Origin: Coniochaeta sp. PMI_546
Taxonomy: Eukaryota > Ascomycota > Sordariomycetes > Coniochaetales > Coniochaetaceae
Length of the DNA stretch: 64,000 nucleotides
Assembly: GCA_021432605.1 (NCBI GenBank)
Contig: MU271164.1
Location: 124,001-188,000, forward strand
Reading direction: 5' to 3'
A program made the translations under genes and the position numbers. Position 1 is the first letter of the stretch. Each line of letters begins with the position of its first letter. The notes under the pieces were generated by a model. The model did not search any database. It saw nothing but the letters and a program-made list of their open reading frames with translations, and had not been told where the DNA came from. Shown here piece after piece: positions 43,925 through 54,661 of this stretch.

Positions 43925-45050
43925 GAAGAGATGAGGGTGCCAAGCACGTGGGCCCGGTGTTACGGCACCGGCGTTTTTACGCGGATGTCGGCTTCTATAC
44001 GATGTTTAGGGCTGTGAGGAAGCACTAGAGGTACCTTCGGCTACTTGGCACATCATCTAGAATAGACGCCAAGCTATGGTCAGCGCTGCTGGCTGATGCC
44101 AATCCCACTCGTCCCTGGACATTGTCCTTAAATGCAGTACTAGCTAGTGAACTAACCCGGCGATTAAGGCCGGTGTTGACATTCAGTAACGCCGTGACAC
44201 GTGCCTTGACTTGGCGTTAGAGTGGCTGTAACCTGCGAGATAGGAGACCAGGGCAGGTGCATCGACAGGGGTGATTAACGCTAGGCCGGCGCCGGACCGT
44301 GAGCTATTGCCAAGCAGCTTGCAGTAAAAACAAGCACTGTGGCTTGCACCAATGTCTTGGGCTGCCATCACCACGTGAATTGAATGGAGGAGCGAATGCA
44401 GTGTAGTCGCGAACTGCGTACTGCCTTATGGCAGAGACAGGCCATCTGTGGTTGGAAGTATTATTGTATGCTGACTGCAGTCCGTTACGTGCGCAACCAT
44501 CGCAGCATCAGAGCATTCAAATCATGACTGACAAACAGTGACGAACACATCAACAGGACTCAATGGATACCTTTTGAACCACATTGTAAACCAAAGTCTT
44601 GGTGGACTGTCACCTAGTCTTCCATGATGCAATCTTCATCTTGATGATGATGGAAGATTAACTTGAAATTATCCGAACGACATCTGGACATCTGGGTCAT
44701 CCCTGCACCATTGTGGCACCTTCCATTCCTTCCTCCTCCGCATCCTGCATCGGCCAATCAGCAAAAGCACGTGGTTGAAGGGGTTCCAACGACCATCGAC
44801 CCTCGCCGCTTCGATGTCACGGTACTATGCTTCGGGGACATTACACGTGCAGGAAATCTTCAGGGCATCCTTTCAATTCCAGGAACCGCCAGGCGGGGAA
44901 GTCGAAAATAGATATGAACGATGCATCACCCCGTCCCCAAGCGAGCACCGGTTCCTTGTCCTCGGCGCCCTCGTTCCTGTGACCTGTGACCTGTGACCTG
45001 ATAGCCCGACCAGATAAAGTTTGGTACCGGTCCCAGCCACGACATTCACG
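43925..45050. other. Intergenic, no gene supported
   Basis: About 1.1 kb with no convincing gene. Its right end holds a short tandem repeat just upstream of the acid phosphatase start. Confidence 0.5.
44976..45000. repeat. 7-bp tandem repeat (about 3.5 copies of cctgtga)
   Basis: Three-plus copies of cctgtga lie about 50 bases before the acid phosphatase ATG. They could be repeated regulator sites or simple slippage; sequence alone does not decide. Confidence 0.6.
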
Positions 45051-46389
45051 ATGCAGTCGACTCTTGCGCTCCTGCTCGCTGCAGGTAGCACAGTCCTCGC
45101 CCAGAGCTGGTCCACCGCCTACACTGCCACCGGAACCGCAGACGTCGCAGCGGCTCGCGCGACTGCAAAGACGTCGAGCCCGACTAGCCATGTGAAGGGC
45201 AAGGCGTTTGACAGGCTGGCCATCATCTGGCTCGAGAACACCGACTACGACCTGGCTGCTGGAGATCCGAACCTGGACTGGCTCGCCAAGAAGGGCATCA
45301 AGCTGACGAACCACTTTGGCGTCGCCCATCCATCGGAACCCAACTATGTGGCGGTAAATATGCCTGCGCCCAGAAGAGATGTAATGTGCGCGTGCGATAC
45401 GATACACTGACACGGCGCCACAGGCTATTGGAGGTGACTACTTTGGCATGAACAATGACAACTTCAACTTCATCGACAAGAATGTGTCCACTGTGCTTGA
45501 CCTGCTGGACACGAAGGGTATCTCGTGGGGCGAGTATCAGGAGGACCAGCCGTATTCTGGTTTCGAGGGAATGGGCTATGTGAACCAGCAGACAGTACGC
45601 ATGACCACTGTCCAGGTTCACGATTTCCTGTGCTAACATGCCCGACAGAAAGCCAACGACTACGTCCGCAAGCACAATCCGGCCGTCATCTACAACAGCG
45701 TTGCAAAGGACCAAGAACGCCTCGCCAAGATCAAGAACCTGACCATGTTCTACTCTGACCTGGCCGCCAACACCCTGCCCCAGTGGATGTTCATCACGCC
45801 CAACATGACCTCTGATGGCCACGACTCATCCGTCACCGTGGCCGGCACCTGGACCCGCACATTCCTGGAACCGCTGCTGGACAACAAGAACTTCATGGAC
45901 AACACCCTCGTGCTAGTGACATTCGACGAGAACAGCTCCTACGCGAAGCAGAACCGCATCCTAGGCATCCTCCTCGGCGATGCCGTCCCCGCAAACCTCG
46001 TGGGCACCACAGACGACAACTTCTACAACCACTACAGCGAGATCGCCACCGTCGAGGCGAACTGGGGCCTGCACACCCTGGGCCGCTGGGACGTCGGCGC
46101 CAACGTCTTCAAGGTCGTCGCCGACAAGACCGGGGACGTCATCCGGCCCTGGGCAGGCACCGTGCCCCTGTCGCAGCGGTTTTTCAACCAGAGCTACGGC
46201 GGCGTCTTCAACAACAACCCGGCGGGCACGCTGTACCCCAAGCCGAACCTGTGCATCAAGCACGCCGGTCGGTCGGTCTCCAAGGTCGTAGGCGAGACCT
46301 GGAAGGGCAGCAAGAACCCCACCTACTACGAGGACAAGATCGAGATCCCCGACGGCCTGAACCCGCCCGCCGGCTACAAGCCGCAGTAG
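45051..46389 (+). CDS. Secreted acid phosphatase, phosphoesterase family, 404 aa
   Basis: Exons 45051-45353, 45424-45594 and 45649-46389, joined in phase 0 at both introns. The signal peptide is MQSTLALLLAAGSTVLA. The family blocks are FDRLAIIWLENTDYD, KLTNHFGVAHPSEPNYVA, GYVNQQT, FITPNMTSDGHDSSV and TFDENSSYAKQNRILGILLG. These match fungal PHOa-like acid phosphatases of the phosphoesterase family (PF04185), which release phosphate outside the cell. Regulation by phosphate starvation is usual for the family but is not shown here. The metal- and phosphate-binding residues (Glu of ENTD, His of SDGH, Asp of FDEN) are present. The 7-bp repeat upstream is the only promoter feature I noticed. Confidence 0.9.
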
Positions 46390-47040
46390 GACGGCGCGGC
46401 CGGGGGCTCGTCTCGTGCCGGCCCCTCCTCCGCAGAGGTTCTGTGGATGCTTCCGATGGCCGGTGTGGGGTGGTTTCTGGCCGGCGGTCTTTTCGCGTAA
46501 GGTTTGGACGCTATCGAGCCCACTACTGCGCCCATTGGTGAGCAGTACCGGACGTTTTGCGGAGGGGAGGGTAGTGGTGACGTGCTGGAGCATTTAGCGG
46601 AGTGCGCATATAGATGAGAGCTGTATCTTGTACAAAAAAGTTTGGGCGCGGTTATAATATAATGCACATATACTCGTCGAGCACAGTTTCATATCTCCCT
46701 ATCGTCAAGCTCTACCTGAAGTGTTGATCAATTCGGCTGTCGCATCCTGGTTCACCAGCGCTTCCGGCTGCTTTCAGGCCGTTGCCGTGCACGACGGCTC
46801 GAGACGTCGCAATAGTGGAGATCAATGACGGTGCAGCACGCCAGCCACCTTGGCCGACCTTCTATCTTCAGCTAGCAGCTGGTACCTGAAAGAGGGGCAT
46901 CACCCGGGTCTTATCTGAGATGGCTTGGCCTGCTTCATCATGATCAACACTGTCTTCACAACAATTGCAAGCCAGTATTCCTACCTCACTAATTCCTCCA
47001 TCTCCTCATATGTTATTCTCTGGAGGAGGAGCGTAACTCA
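46390..47040. other. Intergenic, no gene supported
   Basis: This is the 3' flank of the acid phosphatase and the promoter of the amidohydrolase. No supported feature is present. Confidence 0.5.
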
Positions 47041-49956
47041 ATGATGGATTCCGCCCAGGAGAAAGGCGAGCTTCCGCCATACTCCAGCTCTGTCCCGCTG
47101 GTAGCGCATCCTCCCCACACAGCTCGCCCGGCTTGGCACCGCCGCGGTGTCCGGAGGTCACGAGGGCTGCGCTTTGTCGGCCTCGCGATCCTCATCTTCA
47201 TCGGCTACGCGCAGTGGAAGCAGATTCCGGAATCTGCAAATAGTGAGGTCACGTCCTACGGCCTCTCGGTCAAGCGGCTGCAGGAAGACCTCGCAACCTG
47301 CGCCAAGCTTCAGAGCAAACCTGTCGACCCAGCCGGACTGGGTCGTGAGAAGAACGCGCGGTACATCGACGGCCACAAGCCGACGCTGATCAGAAATGCC
47401 ACCGTCTGGGTTGGTGAGCCCGCCGAGGGCACCAGTTCCGAGGATGCGAGGGCCGGCAAGGGCTGGTCGTGGATCACGGCCGATGTCTTGCTTGAACACG
47501 GCCTCATCAAGCGGGTCGAGAAGGATATCTCTCTGGCCAGTGTGTCAAAGGATGTATTGGTGTATGAAGCCAATGGGCGGCCTCTAACGACGGGCATCAT
47601 TGATATGCATTCGCACGCGGGAGTAGATAGCTTGCCAGATCTGTGGGGCAACGATGACACCAACGAGCTGTCATCCGACATCACACCCTACGTCCGCTCA
47701 ATCGACGGAATCCAACCAGGGGACCACCAGATCCAAGTCATCAAGAGCGGTGGCGTCACCACATCGCTGGTCCTACCCGGCTCGGGGAACAACATGGGCG
47801 GCGAAGCCTATGTGATAAAGCACGCCGTAGGCAAGGCCGACGGACGCAACGAGACATCGGCCGCTGACCTGCTCGCCGACCCGGACCGGACATGGCGCTA
47901 CATGAAGATGGCCTGCGGCGAGAACGCCAAGCGCGTCTACGGGAAGGTCGGCGAGCACGGGCCTACCTCCCGGCTGGGCGAGAGCTGGGAGTTCAGGCAC
48001 GCCTTCGAGCAGGCTACGAAGCTGGTCCGGGAGCAGGACGACTGGTGCCGGGCCGCATCGAGCCTCGGCGTGGAGAGTGTGCGGAGCTACCTCCCCGTCG
48101 AGCTCAGGTGGGAGAGCCTGACCGCCCTGCTCCGCGGACAGGTGCATCTCAACACGCACTGCTACACCATCCCGGACTTGGAGGCGTTTGTGGACCACAC
48201 CAACGAGTTCAAGTTCAAGGTCCGCGCTTTCCACCATGCCCATCAGACGTATCTCGTCCCCGAGATCCTCAAGCGCGCTTATGGCGGGGATCCGCCCGCC
48301 TCCGCCATATTTGCGACCAATATGTGGTACAAGGCCGAGTCGTACATCGGCTCGGAGCACGCCGGGAAGTACCTCTGGGATGAAGGGCTGACGCCCATCT
48401 ACGTCAGCGACAACCCCGTGATCAACGCGCAGCACGTCATCTTCGAAGCCGCGAAGGGGTACAGGTTCGGGCTGCCCTACCATGCGGCTCTGCAATCCGT
48501 CACTACTGCCCCGGCAGAGCGGCTGGGACTCGGACAGAGACTCGGCAAGGTCAAGCCAGGCTTTGACGCGGATGTTGTGGTTTGGGACTCCGACCCGCTG
48601 TCCGTGGGCGCTGCTCCGGTCCAGGTCTGGATCGACGGGACAGCCCAGTTTGAGGACCCGGTGGAACTCAAGAAGCCAGTCCCCGAACTCATCGTCCCGG
48701 ACGAGAGCCTGGGACATATCGTGGAGGAGCCGGCGACAGTCAACTCCGTTATCTACACTGGCATCTCGAAGTCCTTCCTCGATACTGAAGTCCAAGGCTT
48801 GGTCGGAGATGAGAAAGACTTCAACGTCGTCGTCATCAACGGAAAGATAGACTGCATAGGCGTTTGCAAGTCCGCCATCCTGCAGGCAACAGCCTCCTCG
48901 CCAAAAGTCAAGACCATCCACCTGCAAAACGGCCACCTGGCCCCAGCCTTCGTAGCCTTCGGCTCCACAATCGGCCTCAACGGCATCGACGCCGAGAAAG
49001 ACACCGACAACGGCGCCTCCCACAACGCCTTTTCGCGCGGACTCGACGGCCTCGCCCTCGACACCAAGAAGCTGCGCGTCTCGCACCGCCACGGCATCAC
49101 GCGCGCCATCTCCGCCCCCAAGTTCGCCGGCGGCGCGACCCACCACGGCACCAGCGTCGGCTTCCTCACCGGCGCCGCCACCCCGCTCGAGAAGGGCGCG
49201 GTATTCGCGGCCGACGCCGCGGTGCACTACACCCTCGACCTGTCCGCCAAGCGCGGTGAGGGCACCCCCTCCATCTCCTCTGCGGTCGGAGCCCTACGCC
49301 ACAAACTGCTCGAGGCCGTGGCCGACCTCAACGAGACGCTCAAGGACCCGTACTCCGAGGCCGCCTACCTGCGCAAGGTGGTCACCGGCCAGCTACCCCT
49401 GGCCCTGACGGTGCACAGCGCAGACACCATCTCCGCCATCCTGGGGGTGAAGAAGACGGTCCAGTCCGCCCTGGCGTCGGCTTCGGCGTCGCGCCACTCC
49501 CCCACCCTGCGCTTTGTCGTCATCGGCGGCGCGGAGTCGCACCTCGTCGCCGACGAGCTGGCGGCCGCGGGCGTGGGCGTGGTCCTCGCCCCGCTGCTGT
49601 CGTACCGGACGACGTGGGACCAGCGCCGGGCGCTGACGGGCGCGCCGCTCACGAACGGCACGGCGGTCGATGTCCTCCTCGCTGCCGGGGTTAAGACGGC
49701 TATTGGCTTGGAGGAGAACTACCGCGTGCATGAGCTGGGGTTGCTGGCTGGCATTGCGTATGCGAATGGCGGGGGACGCATTGGGGAGAAGGAGGCGCTG
49801 GGGCTGGTTGGTGGGAATTTGTATGAGATTCTGGGGCTGGAGAAGGGGGAGGGGGAGGATGGGGAGCATTTTGTGGTGTATGAGGGCAGTCCGTTGGAGA
49901 TTGGGTCGAGGGTGAGGGCTGTTGGTGGAGGGAGAGGTGTGGTTAGTGTTTTTTGA
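47041..49956 (+). CDS. Membrane-anchored amidohydrolase (CE9/imidazolonepropionase-like), 971 aa
   Basis: Single exon. A cytoplasmic N-terminus of about 42 residues leads to one membrane helix (FVGLAILIFIGYAQW), so the enzyme is a type II membrane protein. The metal-dependent hydrolase domain contains IIDMHSHAGVD (HxH at about residues 190-192), SGGVTTSLVLPGSGNNMGG, VRAFHHAHQTY and PIYVSDNP. The usual amidohydrolase C-terminal block is GLGQRLGKVKPGFDADVVVW. The second half (about residues 600-970) looks like another, more diverged amidohydrolase-like region with GLNGIDAEK and KFAGGATHHGTSVGFL, but no HxH. Fungal homologues are often labelled carbohydrate esterase family 9; the substrate is unproven. 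Confidence 0.85.
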   Translation: MMDSAQEKGELPPYSSSVPLVAHPPHTARPAWHRRGVRRSRGLRFVGLAILIFIGYAQWKQIPESANSEVTSYGLSVKRLQEDLATCAKLQSKPVDPAGLGREKNARYIDGHKPTLIRNATVWVGEPAEGTSSEDARAGKGWSWITADVLLEHGLIKRVEKDISLASVSKDVLVYEANGRPLTTGIIDMHSHAGVDSLPDLWGNDDTNELSSDITPYVRSIDGIQPGDHQIQVIKSGGVTTSLVLPGSGNNMGGEAYVIKHAVGKADGRNETSAADLLADPDRTWRYMKMACGENAKRVYGKVGEHGPTSRLGESWEFRHAFEQATKLVREQDDWCRAASSLGVESVRSYLPVELRWESLTALLRGQVHLNTHCYTIPDLEAFVDHTNEFKFKVRAFHHAHQTYLVPEILKRAYGGDPPASAIFATNMWYKAESYIGSEHAGKYLWDEGLTPIYVSDNPVINAQHVIFEAAKGYRFGLPYHAALQSVTTAPAERLGLGQRLGKVKPGFDADVVVWDSDPLSVGAAPVQVWIDGTAQFEDPVELKKPVPELIVPDESLGHIVEEPATVNSVIYTGISKSFLDTEVQGLVGDEKDFNVVVINGKIDCIGVCKSAILQATASSPKVKTIHLQNGHLAPAFVAFGSTIGLNGIDAEKDTDNGASHNAFSRGLDGLALDTKKLRVSHRHGITRAISAPKFAGGATHHGTSVGFLTGAATPLEKGAVFAADAAVHYTLDLSAKRGEGTPSISSAVGALRHKLLEAVADLNETLKDPYSEAAYLRKVVTGQLPLALTVHSADTISAILGVKKTVQSALASASASRHSPTLRFVVIGGAESHLVADELAAAGVGVVLAPLLSYRTTWDQRRALTGAPLTNGTAVDVLLAAGVKTAIGLEENYRVHELGLLAGIAYANGGGRIGEKEALGLVGGNLYEILGLEKGEGEDGEHFVVYEGSPLEIGSRVRAVGGGRGVVSVF

Positions 49957-52366
49957 GTAGACTGGGCATGGAACGGTGGTGTCTTGGGGCCGGTGTCAGT
50001 ATCTCCATTGATTCAGAGTCTGCTGTAATCTCAAGAGGCACAAAGTGCGGATTGCTAGCTTGGAAGTTGGTTTAATGTGACCAACTACACGAACACTATA
50101 TTTGCACCTGAGGTACCCAATTGTCACATATTACCATGCCCTGGTAATTACAGGTGACTAAAAAGGAACTTCATACGACACAAGCTGTTCCAGCTGACAT
50201 GGTCTCACTCCCTGCATGGCAGAAACCAGGCCCCATACAGCCTTGTAACTTGCACCTGTCCACGGTACGCGATGAGCACTCAAAGAAAATAACACCGCAA
50301 TCCAGATCCGCGACCTAACTCTCCAGCTAACCTTCCAGCTTCCAGCTCCTGCCCAGGAGCACCAATGCCATCGTCTCCGCCGACTCCGTCCCCAAAATGA
50401 GTCCACTCGCCTAGATCTCTTTCGCTCTGATACATCCGATGGAGGCGCCAGATATTTGCCATATCTTTCACGGTGAGACAGCTACAGTCCAAGCAGAATA
50501 GAGATCATCAGGTGGCGTGATGTAACCGATGTTAGGCTCACAAGAACTTGGACGAAAAGACTCGGAAAAGAGAAGCCAGTACTAATCCATGTGTGTGCCG
50601 GCCCGGGAGAAAGGAATGTTGACATAGGATTGCACTATATTGTCTGACATGGAGGTTGCCCGATCTAATGCTCAAACCTTGAGCGGTCCGTGAAGCCTGT
50701 CCGTGATTCATTCTTCGCATGTTCGACGTTCACCCTCCATTCGCTCCGTTTCATTTCTTTTCTCCTTCTCTTTCCTACTCAGCTTTTCGTCGTTCCTGAA
50801 CAGTTCGACTTCTTCTCGGTTTCTGCCTGCTGGCGTCGACTCTCGGCCTTGGGACGCTCTTCCACTGCTACCACCTAGACTGATTCTGCCGCCTGCGCGG
50901 ACTTGTTCTGCGGAGATGTTATCCCAGAGCTCTTCAAGAAGCAGGCCTCAAATCCTCGCAAAATATAAGTAGAGAAGCCGAGGCGTTCCTGAGCTTTCCC
51001 TGAGCTTTCTACCAGAGGCCGAAGCTGTGTGTTCTAGACCAAGACGTGGAGCCTGGTCGGTATCATGTCACATCTTTTTCATCATATTCTTCTTCTTTTG
51101 TTTCTCTTTATTTTGCGTTGAAAAAACCTACTGGGATATTCGAAGACCTTTCTGCAGCGACATCAGAACTTAAAAGGTGTCTGGTGATTACCAAAAAGAG
51201 TAATTACTTGTTGCGCTATGTCTCGGCTGCACATAGATGGTCTCGAAGCCCTTCAGGTCCAACAATAGGGCAATAACGGGAAGCTGTTCTACCTCTCCCT
51301 TGACATTATCAAAGTGCTAGCTGGACCATCCACTATAATCTTGTTAGATCTCGGAATCCCGCCTCCAAAGAATTGAGTGATCACCTCAAAGTCAATTTTT
51401 AGCCATCCCCAAATCGGGGCTGCATGGAAGGATCATATTTGTGCTATACGACGCAACGCCCCTTGTGCTCGTACCACTATTGCATACTAGTCGGGTCGAT
51501 AACCTCTGTATATCACTTCATCGCTTCCATGGCGGGTTGGATCTTCGCGTATACTCGCCATAGAGTTTGGCCGCGAGTTGTCTGTAGAATCATTGAGCTG
51601 AAAGTCAGGCAAGATGATCTCGGTCTAATATTGTACACCGTACCTGCGTTGGCGATGACGAATATGCGTCGTCTTCGACAAGTTCGATCCCAACAAAATA
51701 CTCTGCCTGCGCATTGATCATGGCTAATTAGCCAGTCCATCAACACCGAGGGTTTCAAATATGAGGACAACATTCTGTCGAAACCATTTCTCTATGGCTT
51801 CAGCGTAGGAGGAAAATCATGGGGTTAGAATATTGTCCTAGGTCGGAATTCAAGGCGTCAAAGATTGATAGATGACGGATCATAAAAGTTTGGGGCCGGA
51901 TTTATCCTGGTTCCTTTCGACGAATCGCCGGATAGCTTACGACAGAATAGGGTTCCTACGTGACTATGGAAGAGCATGGATTCCTTGACGTTCTTCTGCT
52001 GACATTCCTCAGAATTCGACCTCATCAGTTTGGTGAATCGTCTGGCAGGAAACCAATTCCGTATTGGTTGTTGTCTCTCTGACCGCCGTGCACCACGCAT
52101 AGATCTCTCATAATCATTGCCAATACATGGCACACTTGTGTATCTGACGTCGACCTACGCAAAATCTTACAAATCATAACATATCCCGAAGTCATTTGCA
52201 CGCACCGATGTACCAAACCACACGTGCATTATTGAAGATAGTAGCCTAGGACTCAAGAAATGGTATCATGTTCGGACTCGCTCTTCACCAGCCCACTTCT
52301 CTCCAAGCCTTATTCCAAAACCCACCGCAACCTCCAACCCGACCCTTTCATCGCATCTTCCGCACA
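49957..52366. other. Large gene-poor gap
   Basis: About 2.4 kb between convergent genes with no supported coding region. A pyrimidine-rich tract around 50738-50823 looks like a fungal promoter or 5' leader, but no open frame follows it. A non-coding transcript is possible, without evidence. Confidence 0.5.
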
Positions 52367-53671
52367 CTATATCGCAGCACGCAACATGCTCTTCCCCGCC
52401 ACGAGAGGCGGCACCTTATCCACAAACAGCGTGCGGCCCTTGACATAGCTCACCATGAAGCTAAACGCCTTCCACGTCCCGATCTGCCCGGTCCCCTTCT
52501 TCTTGCCCACGGTGACAAACATCATCGTCTGGGCGCTGGGCTTGTACTCCGCCAGCGTCGCCTCGCCCTTGCCCAGCAGCGTCGCCTCGAGGTTGGGGAA
52601 GAGGTGCACCGTCTGCGACTCGGCCCTCATGGCGAGCTTGACCTCGACGTTGTTCACGTCGCCCACGGCCCAGACGTTCTTGAGCCCCTCGACGCGGAGG
52701 GTCTTGTCCACCTTGACCGAGCCGGAGGCGTCGAGGAGGTGGGCGGGGACGAAGCTCGTGTTGGGCCGCACGCCGTACAGGGGGAGGAAGACGTCGGTCA
52801 CGAGCGTCTTGCCGTTGGAGAGGGTCAGCTTGGTGCCGTCGCCGATGTCCTCGACGCCCGTCACGCGGACCTTGCGGACGAGGTCGACCTTCATCTTGGC
52901 CAGCTCGGCCTCGGCCGTCTTGCCGACCGAGGGGAGGAGGGTTGGCAGCGCGTGCTCGCCGTCGATGATGAGGGTCAGCTTCTTGGTCGTGCCGTACTTG
53001 TTGGCCAGCTCGCCGATGGTCTCAATGCCGGTGGGTCCCGCGCCGGCGACGACGATGGACTTGGCGGCCTTGACTTGGTTCTGGAGCTTGTGCCAGGACT
53101 CGATGGTCTCGCCGTATGAGCCGAGGGTCTTGAAGGGGATGTCTGAAGAGAGGGACGAGCCGGTCGCGATGACGAGCTGGTCGTAGACGAGGGTCCTGTC
53201 CTGCTCGGGGGTGCGGACCTGGACGGCGTTGCCGGCCAGATCGAGGGCTGTGGCGGTGCCGACGACGAACTCGAAGGAGCCCTTGGGGTACTTGTCGAAG
53301 CCGGGCTCAATGGGATGGAAGAGCGCGTCGTCCGGGATCTCGCCTGGGATCAGACCGCGAACGGCGGCGATGTTGAAGTAGAAGTGTGTCGAAACGCTGA
53401 CAAGGATGACCTTGAGACCCTTGAGTTTCGGGGCGGTGTGCTTCAAGAGCTTGTGGGCGGTGGCGATGCCCGATATGCCACCTCCGAGGATAACCACTGT
53501 CTTTGACATTGTGTCGTCGAAGTTACTGGCTTGTGCTGGAGGTTTTGTGTCGATAAATCTCCAGGCGGTGTTGAGGACGAAGGCTCCGAAGGCGAGGGAT
53601 ACTCCGGCGACTATCAACGACTCGGTGGAAGGAACTGTAATGTACTGGCGAAGAGACTGGAGCTGAGACAT
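52367..53671 (-). CDS. AIF/FSP1-like FAD-dependent oxidoreductase, 434 aa
   Basis: Single exon, ATG at 53671. An N-terminal hydrophobic segment (LIVAGVSLAFGAFVLNTAW) suggests membrane anchoring. The FAD Rossmann motif is VVILGGGISGIATAHKLL (about residues 58-75). The NAD(P)H motif is VVAGAGPTGIETIGELA. The FAD-closing block is NVWAVGDV. The length and two-dinucleotide layout fit apoptosis-inducing-factor-like proteins, the AMID/FSP1 group, which reduce quinones at membranes. No CxxC redox motif of the NADH:rubredoxin type is seen. Involvement in cell death is known for some members, and it is not shown here. Confidence 0.88.
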   Translation of the reverse strand: MSQLQSLRQYITVPSTESLIVAGVSLAFGAFVLNTAWRFIDTKPPAQASNFDDTMSKTVVILGGGISGIATAHKLLKHTAPKLKGLKVILVSVSTHFYFNIAAVRGLIPGEIPDDALFHPIEPGFDKYPKGSFEFVVGTATALDLAGNAVQVRTPEQDRTLVYDQLVIATGSSLSSDIPFKTLGSYGETIESWHKLQNQVKAAKSIVVAGAGPTGIETIGELANKYGTTKKLTLIIDGEHALPTLLPSVGKTAEAELAKMKVDLVRKVRVTGVEDIGDGTKLTLSNGKTLVTDVFLPLYGVRPNTSFVPAHLLDASGSVKVDKTLRVEGLKNVWAVGDVNNVEVKLAMRAESQTVHLFPNLEATLLGKGEATLAEYKPSAQTMMFVTVGKKKGTGQIGTWKAFSFMVSYVKGRTLFVDKVPPLVAGKSMLRAAI

Positions 53672-54661
53672 GGAGGGTGATGAGGGCAGGTCCCAAGATC
53701 GGACGGCACCCGCAAGTCACCTTGTCTTATATCGGATCGCGTCCGAGATTCCTTGCGGTCTCGTTCGTCGCAGCTTACAAATTAAGGGTTCTTGTTTCAC
53801 TTCAAGTCTGATTATAAGCTTTGGAACTGCTTGGGTCACTTCTGCCCTCCTTCACCAATGTGCATTCCTGGCAGGTTCCATGCCTGGCATCCCGCCGGCG
53901 ATACATGGTCTTCTTTAGGAGGCAAGCACGAACATGGAAGGGGGTCCCGCGCGGTTATGACGCTAGTGGTCCTTCCCGCTGTGGATATCAGGTCCACCCG
54001 AGCAGAATGCGACATTGCCGGCGGGAGCTCCATCTTATTGTCCGACATTCGGCTTCCTTCACTCGTGCACTGCCAAATGAGTACTATAGTAAGGTACCTA
54101 TGGTAGTCTACTTGTCTGCCGTAGTCATGATGGTACCTCACTGCTATCCTTTGGACAGTTTGGCCATGAAGCTCGGGAAACTGTCCTGCATCTGGACATG
54201 CACATGACCACTAGACAAGGAGAGAACGAAAGGAAGAATGCAATATCAAACTTCTAGACTACTGAAGCATTTTCTATAAGGCACAGGTAGTTAGCACACA
54301 CCCTTGCCTCATTGGTTTTATTTACTCACCTTCCCTGAATCATGACTTTAGAGAGTCTATGCGTTTTGATTGAAAACTCTATCATGGCCATCATCTGCTT
54401 GATTTATCGAAGCTTGCTAGAGGCGTGGTGGGAAGTTTCACGCGCGCGGGTGTCTTGGTAAGATTACGCAAGCAATTGGCAAGCTTTCGTAATCGGCAAT
54501 TGCACCTCACACAGTAAAATGTGGTCCCCAGGTATTACCACGCCACTAGGTACCTGCTAGTAACTGACAAGCCCGAGCTTAAATTGCCTACCCGTCGATC
54601 AACTCGGCCGAGCCCTCCCCCCCTAGTTCTCATTCCTTTCAAGCCTACCCAATAGTCTTAC
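53672..54661. other. Divergent intergenic region
   Basis: This gap between the AIF-like gene (minus) and the LigB-type gene (plus) should hold both promoters. The ORFs in it overlap each other and have no support. Confidence 0.5.

Noticed and set aside
47773-49227. 484-codon open frame on the minus strand
   Set aside because: Antisense of the amidohydrolase. High GC at third positions leaves reverse frames open, and composition is low in coding signals.
52268-53119. 283-codon plus-strand frame
   Set aside because: Antisense of the AIF-like gene.
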